Shown here piece after piece: positions 60,342 through 64,000 of a stretch of 64,000 bases of DNA. The translations under genes were made by a program, and so were the position numbers. The stretch is from Oceanobacillus oncorhynchi (GTDB lineage Bacteria > Bacillota > Bacilli > Bacillales > Amphibacillaceae), in assembly GCF_000821065.1 (NCBI RefSeq), contig NZ_CDGG01000001.1, positions 3,534,001 through 3,598,000 of the forward strand. Direction: 5' to 3'. A model generated the notes under the pieces. It was given only the letters and a program-made list of their open reading frames with translations. It made no database searches and was not told where the DNA came from. Position 1 is the first letter of the stretch; every line of letters starts with the position of its first letter.

Positions 60342-61649
60342 ATGGCGGAAGATAATGAAATAAAACTTGGAGATAGTTCAGCTTGGCTGCAAGCATATAT
60401 TGACTCTCCAGAAAAACAAAAACAACTGTATAAGAAAACATTAATGGTTGTCATTATGTCTCAAATATTTGGAGGCGCAGGTCTTGCAGCGGGAATTACC
60501 GTAGGGGCGCTCCTCGCACAGGATATGCTGGGAACAGATAGCATAACAGGGATTCCTACAGCATTATTTACCTTAGGATCTGCAGGGACAGCGTTACTTG
60601 TAGGACGGCTTTCTCAACGCTACGGACGTCGTTTTGGACTTTCAGCAGGTTTTTTAACTGGAGGGATTGGGGCCATTGGTGTCGTTATGGCTGCATTAAT
60701 GAACAGCATTGTCCTTTTATTTATTGCGCTGTTTATCTACGGGGCAGGAACAGCCACCAATCTGCAAGCGCGTTATGCAGGAACAGACTTGGCAGGTTCA
60801 ACGCAACGGGCTAAAGCTGTAAGTATGGCCATGGTTTCTACTACATTAGGCGCTGTTGCCGGACCGAATCTGGTGGAATTTATGGGAGATGTTGCGATAT
60901 TTCTGGGAGTACCTGCTTTGGCAGGCCCATTTATATTAGCAGCAGCAGCTTATATACTAGCAGGATTGGTACTTTTATTTTATCTGCGTCCTGATCCGCT
61001 GCTTGTAGCGAAAGCCATCTCTAATTCCGAGAAAAGCAACAGCCATTCAAAGACAGAAAAAAACATGGGTGGGCTACCCAAAAACAGGAAAGGTATTTGG
61101 GCAGGAGCTGCAGTAATGGTTTTAACGCAGTTTGTTATGATTGCCATTATGACTATGACGCCGATACATATGGGGCATCATGGGCATGACTTGCAGGCTG
61201 TCGGCCTAGTGATTGGTTTTCATGTTGGCGCAATGTATTTTCCTTCTTTAATAACCGGGAGCTTAGTCGATAAAGTCGGCCGGGCTGCGATGGCTGTTGC
61301 TTCTGCGGTTACGCTGCTTGCTTCTGGTGTTTTAGCTGCGTTGGGATCTGCGGATTCGATGACAGTACTTATTACAGCGCTCGTGTTACTTGGTCTTGGT
61401 TGGAATTTTGGTTTGATTAGTGGAACCGCAATCCTTGTAGACTCTACTTCATTAGACAGCCGGGCGAAGACGCAGGGAACCGTAGATGTCTGGATTGCTT
61501 TGTCCGGAGCGTTAGGGGGCGGAATATCTGGAATGATTGTAGCAAATTCCAGTTATGCATTCCTTTCCATTGGTGGTGCGATTCTTTCATTACTGCTTAT
61601 ACCTATCATTATTTGGGCAGATATTAATAAACAGAAAAGAGCTTCATAG
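60342..61649 (+). CDS. MFS transporter
   Basis: 435 residues, 12 helices after a ~35-residue polar N-terminus (SAWLQAYIDSPEKQKQLYKK). LLVGRLSQRYGRRFGLSAGF is motif A; ATNLQARYAGTDLAGSTQRA and TTLGAVAGPNLVEFMG follow, and MTPIHMGHHGHDLQAVGLVI is a His-rich external segment common in one Bacillaceae subgroup (YdeG/YfiS-like). Substrate unknown. GGCGGGATAAA precedes the ATG. Convergent with a MocR-type gene. Confidence 0.8.
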   Translation: MAEDNEIKLGDSSAWLQAYIDSPEKQKQLYKKTLMVVIMSQIFGGAGLAAGITVGALLAQDMLGTDSITGIPTALFTLGSAGTALLVGRLSQRYGRRFGLSAGFLTGGIGAIGVVMAALMNSIVLLFIALFIYGAGTATNLQARYAGTDLAGSTQRAKAVSMAMVSTTLGAVAGPNLVEFMGDVAIFLGVPALAGPFILAAAAYILAGLVLLFYLRPDPLLVAKAISNSEKSNSHSKTEKNMGGLPKNRKGIWAGAAVMVLTQFVMIAIMTMTPIHMGHHGHDLQAVGLVIGFHVGAMYFPSLITGSLVDKVGRAAMAVASAVTLLASGVLAALGSADSMTVLITALVLLGLGWNFGLISGTAILVDSTSLDSRAKTQGTVDVWIALSGALGGGISGMIVANSSYAFLSIGGAILSLLLIPIIIWADINKQKRAS

Positions 61650-61703
61650 AGTGATGCGTATACATCTTTTGATATAAGAATGAAATAACACATATATTTA
61701 TCT

Positions 61704-61743
61704 AAATGCCTGAATCCTTTCATCTCAAAAGTTCAGGCATTTT
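61704..61743. terminator. Bidirectional terminator
   Basis: AAATGCCTGAA (61704-61714) / TTCAGGCATTT (61732-61742) between the convergent MFS and MocR-type genes. Confidence 0.8.
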
Positions 61744-61757
61744 AGATGCTTTCAATC

Positions 61758-63149
61758 CTATGAAAGGATGCTGTCTAGTAATCGTTTAAGAATAATCAGG
61801 CCATGCTCGAGCTCTTCAGTTGTTTCCGGGGCACAAACGGCAACTCTTACAGCTCTTTCTGGAGAACTGTTACCAACTACAAAGCGTTCTGCTGCGTAGA
61901 CCTGTACACCTTGCTGTGCGGCAAGCAATTCAAATTGCGCACCTGTTATTTTGCCTGGCAGCAGCACCCAGCGGAAGATGCCTATATCAGCCCCCAAGCA
62001 TGTGCAATCAGCCAAATAACGGTCAAAAACTTCATTCCTGCAAATCGCTTCATGAAGATGTCCTTCAATTAAATCTTCAAACTGGTTGGATACAATGGTC
62101 CGTGCTGCCAGTTCTGCTAATAAGGGAGAGACGGATATATTTAAATTATACAGTGCTTTTGAAATGAGCTCCTTATATTGTTTCGGCGCCGCCACATAAG
62201 CTAATCGCAGCCCTGGTGCTATGGACTTTGATAAACTGGCAACATAAATGGTCTGTTCAGGCGCAAAAGCGGCAATTGCCGGATATGCTTTTTTATGATG
62301 AAGGTTATATGTCGCGTCTTCTATAATAATCTGGTTATACTTTTTAGCAATTGCTGCGATTTCTTTTCGATTTTCGACAGGCATACAGCAAGCTGTTGGA
62401 TTGTGGTAGTCGGGAACTACATATATCCCTTTGATATGCTCGTTTTTACAGGCATCTTCAAAAGCAGAGGGGCTCATGATATGATTCTCTGCTTTGATCG
62501 GTATGATGTGTATACCAAACATTGCGGCAACCGTTTTTAATCCAGGATAAGTATGGGAATCAGCGCCAATACGGTCGCCGGATTTATAGAGACTGGCTAA
62601 TATAGCCGTAATGGCATTTTGTCCTCCATTTGCAAATAAGATATGGTCAACAGTCGTTTCATAGCCGCCTCTTTTGATAAATTTTACGGCAGCGTCTTTT
62701 TGCCAAAGACTGTCTCCGGCACGGCCATAACCAAACCATTTTTCATAGTCTGTTTCCTGTGCCATGCTTTTTAATTGGAGCTGAAGTAGTTTATAAGAAT
62801 CATTATCAGGCAATGTAGCGCCCATTTCGATTAAATGCTTTGGCTTTGTATCCTCTAGTAAATAGGCATTGGATAGCGCATCGTAAGCTACAAAAGTTCC
62901 GCTGCCGACAGATGAACTTAACAAGCCTTTTAACCCGCACATTTTAAAAGCTTTTGAAATGGTACTTAAATTTAAATCTAAATAATCAGCCAACTCTCGC
63001 TGAGGGGGAAGCTTTGTTCCTGGCAATAAATTTCCATTTAGTATATCGTCCTCCAATTGCTGGGCGAGAGTTTGATAAACTGGCTTTTTGTTTTTATTGA
63101 GCAACGGTTTCCAAGACATCGGATAGTTTTCAAAAGAATTAATAGACAT
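61758..63149 (-). CDS. MocR-type PLP-dependent transcriptional regulator
   Basis: 463 residues. GntR-type winged helix (PVYQTLAQQLEDDILNGNLL, LPPQRELADYLDLNLSTISK) and aminotransferase domain with NGGQNAITAIL, PDYHNPTACCMP and the cofactor Lys308 in YVASLSKSIAPGLRLAY. It probably senses PLP plus an amine or amino acid. GAGGGGG sets ATG 63149. Its usual divergent target gene is absent; the next gene upstream, a KefF-like oxidoreductase, is a pseudogene. Confidence 0.87.
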   Translation of the reverse strand: MSINSFENYPMSWKPLLNKNKKPVYQTLAQQLEDDILNGNLLPGTKLPPQRELADYLDLNLSTISKAFKMCGLKGLLSSSVGSGTFVAYDALSNAYLLEDTKPKHLIEMGATLPDNDSYKLLQLQLKSMAQETDYEKWFGYGRAGDSLWQKDAAVKFIKRGGYETTVDHILFANGGQNAITAILASLYKSGDRIGADSHTYPGLKTVAAMFGIHIIPIKAENHIMSPSAFEDACKNEHIKGIYVVPDYHNPTACCMPVENRKEIAAIAKKYNQIIIEDATYNLHHKKAYPAIAAFAPEQTIYVASLSKSIAPGLRLAYVAAPKQYKELISKALYNLNISVSPLLAELAARTIVSNQFEDLIEGHLHEAICRNEVFDRYLADCTCLGADIGIFRWVLLPGKITGAQFELLAAQQGVQVYAAERFVVGNSSPERAVRVAVCAPETTEELEHGLIILKRLLDSILS

Positions 63150-63360
63150 GTTCTTCCCCCTCTTATACAATTTTACGCTGTTTATTTCGACAGTTTCTTA
63201 CAATTTCAATGATTTCTTAAAATACTGAATAACATCCTTGCTTTATATTGTATAAGCATATTCTTCCCATCTGCAATTCTTTTTTTGAATTTACTAAACC
63301 TCATGATGAGTTAATGCCTTAGGAAGCAATTGCAATTGCAGAGCAAATTGCCGATCCTGA

Positions 63361-63410
63361 CAAACTAAAAACCAAACCTTCCAATAAAATAAGGTTTGGT
63401 TTTTAGTTTG
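63361..63410. terminator. Bidirectional terminator with 20-bp perfect stem
   Basis: Arms 63361-63380 and 63391-63410 are exactly complementary (core AAAAACCAAACC), loop of 10. It ends the broken oxidoreductase gene on the minus strand. Confidence 0.8.
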
Positions 63411-63439
63411 TTTGTCATTATCGAGCAAACGGCTGCTCC

Positions 63440-63818
63440 GCTGTGTCTTTTTATAGCAGGGGGTAAGCAGCTCCGGGTTCAACGCATAATCTACATACTC
63501 TTTTGTGATTTCAGCAAGTTGTTCCTCCTTGATGACCGACACCATTCAGCGCAAATGGCGGTAAATAATGTGCACCGACAAAGTTAACAGCTGCTTCCAA
63601 TGGAGGGACGCTGTATCAATAGAAAGGAAATTGAAAAATAATACGATCATGATTTTCTACCAGCTTTTGTTCCTCTTGAACATCGATTTATTCCTTGGAA
63701 TAAGCTCTATAAACATCGTGGAAAGTAACGTTAGGCTGCTTCTTTATTCTTCAATTAAATACTGGTTTCCACGAGATTTAGCCAAATTGGGGTGAAAAAC
63801 GAATACTAATGTTTTCAT
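63440..63818 (-). pseudogene. KefF/YwrO-type NAD(P)H oxidoreductase (flavodoxin-2 fold), decayed
   Basis: ATG 63818 reads KTLVFVFHPNLAKSRGNQYL, then a stop and frame change, then VTFHDVYRAYSKE, stop, IDVQEEQKLVENHDRIIFQF, stop, then AVNFVGAHYLPPFALNGVG, frameshift, KEEQLAEITKEYVDYALNPE. These pieces align in order with KefF/MdaB/YwrO quinone oxidoreductases. The central ~70 residues between the active-site PPL region and the C-terminal part are deleted. At least two frameshifts and two stops: clearly dead. Confidence 0.8.
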
Positions 63819-63982
63819 TTTATACGAACACCTTCTATAAATCGCTTTATCAGCGCTTCATCGCAGCTGAAGTATTTTCCGGAAAATAAATCTATATTGC
63901 GTAGTTCAAACGATAAGTCTGTATTCATTTGGTTACTAAAATCATCGTAAATCCAAAGTTTCTTTTTTGAGAAGCAGGCACT
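63815..63982 (-). pseudogene. Truncated upstream gene overlapping the KefF-like start
   Basis: A minus-strand frame ends at TGA 63817-63815, sharing ATGA with the KefF-like start. It reads KKLWIYDDFSNQMNTDLSFE, LRNIDLFSGKYFSCDEALIK and RFIEGVRIK. An in-frame TAA at 63985-63983 and lack of a start suggest a frameshift; another frame carries the coding-like LIKVPASQKRNFGFT. Family not recognised. Former first gene of an operon. Confidence 0.4.
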
Positions 63983-64000
63983 TTAATTAAACATTGTTCC

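Noticed and set aside
1-64000. CRISPR array, tRNA/rRNA genes, insertion sequence or prophage
   Set aside because: No regularly spaced repeats, no transposase or phage structural gene, and no tRNA or rRNA sequence recognised on either strand.

Overview
The window looks like chromosomal DNA of a low-GC, endospore-forming Bacillaceae, most like Oceanobacillus, Virgibacillus or a relative. The reasons are AT-rich coding sequence, strong GGAGG ribosome binding sites with many TTG/GTG starts, a CotA-type spore-coat laccase, an AmpS/PepS aminopeptidase, a YfmQ homologue, a UvrX-YolD pair behind a LexA/DinR-like box, an ahpC-ahpF pair behind PerR-like boxes, and a large clade-2 catalase. I see no rRNA, tRNA, CRISPR array, insertion sequence or prophage. 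Genus assignment is inference.

Layout. 0-3.3 kb: VOC fragment, GNAT, a possible 24-residue basic peptide or small RNA, a TPR lipoprotein, and a scar where a sigma-70 region 4 fragment abuts a decayed EamA transporter. 3.5-11.6 kb: a MocR-type regulator, YfmQ, a frameshifted membrane gene, a D-cysteine desulfhydrase-like enzyme whose promoter matches that of the MocR gene, AlkA-like glycosylase, serine/threonine dehydratase with a TatD-like hydrolase. 11.7-15.5 kb: SH3b-amidase, CynX/NimT-type MFS, GNAT. 15.7-20.9 kb: response regulator, histidine kinase, BcrA-type ATPase and two paralogous BcrB-type permeases (peptide-antibiotic detoxification architecture), then a permuted papain-fold protein and a membrane protein. 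21.4-26.8 kb: BNR-repeat protein, gamma-glutamyltranspeptidase lipoprotein, DUF418 protein, aminopeptidase.

26.9-29.8 kb is a pseudogene cluster: a dehydrogenase remnant, a split EamA transporter and a divergent MocR regulator with two in-frame stops. A 12-bp palindrome lies between the EamA and MocR genes and again before the intact nitroreductase at 29.9 kb. 30.6-38.4 kb: YjbR, YdjM-like, GNAT, large catalase, a PadR operon with a 30-bp perfect palindrome, a quinone-reductase-like MDR, and a SatD-DUF3307 operon behind repeated operator-like motifs. 38.6-47.5 kb: a 145-bp structured repeat-like element, CotA, LysR, ankyrin plus nucleoside deaminase, UvrX-YolD, a HemD-like protein, and Old Yellow Enzyme divergent from an Lrp/AsnC regulator.

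47.5-55.0 kb holds three regulator/MFS exporter pairs in divergent orientation (LysR, LysR, HxlR), two of them with clear palindromic sites. 55.2-64.0 kb: acidic lipoprotein, hotdog thioesterase, an SDR remnant, ahpF and ahpC, an MFS transporter, a third MocR-type regulator and a heavily decayed KefF/YwrO-type oxidoreductase.

Overall this is an accessory, stress-facing region: peroxide defence, DNA repair, drug and cell-wall-antibiotic efflux, many one-component regulators beside their targets, and at least eight broken genes showing active decay. The least understood functional unit is the SatD-DUF3307 pair. The most testable regulatory predictions are the shared MocR/desulfhydrase promoter, the shared palindrome at 28.4 and 29.8 kb, and the 11-bp-phased direct repeats before the Bcr-type ABC genes.
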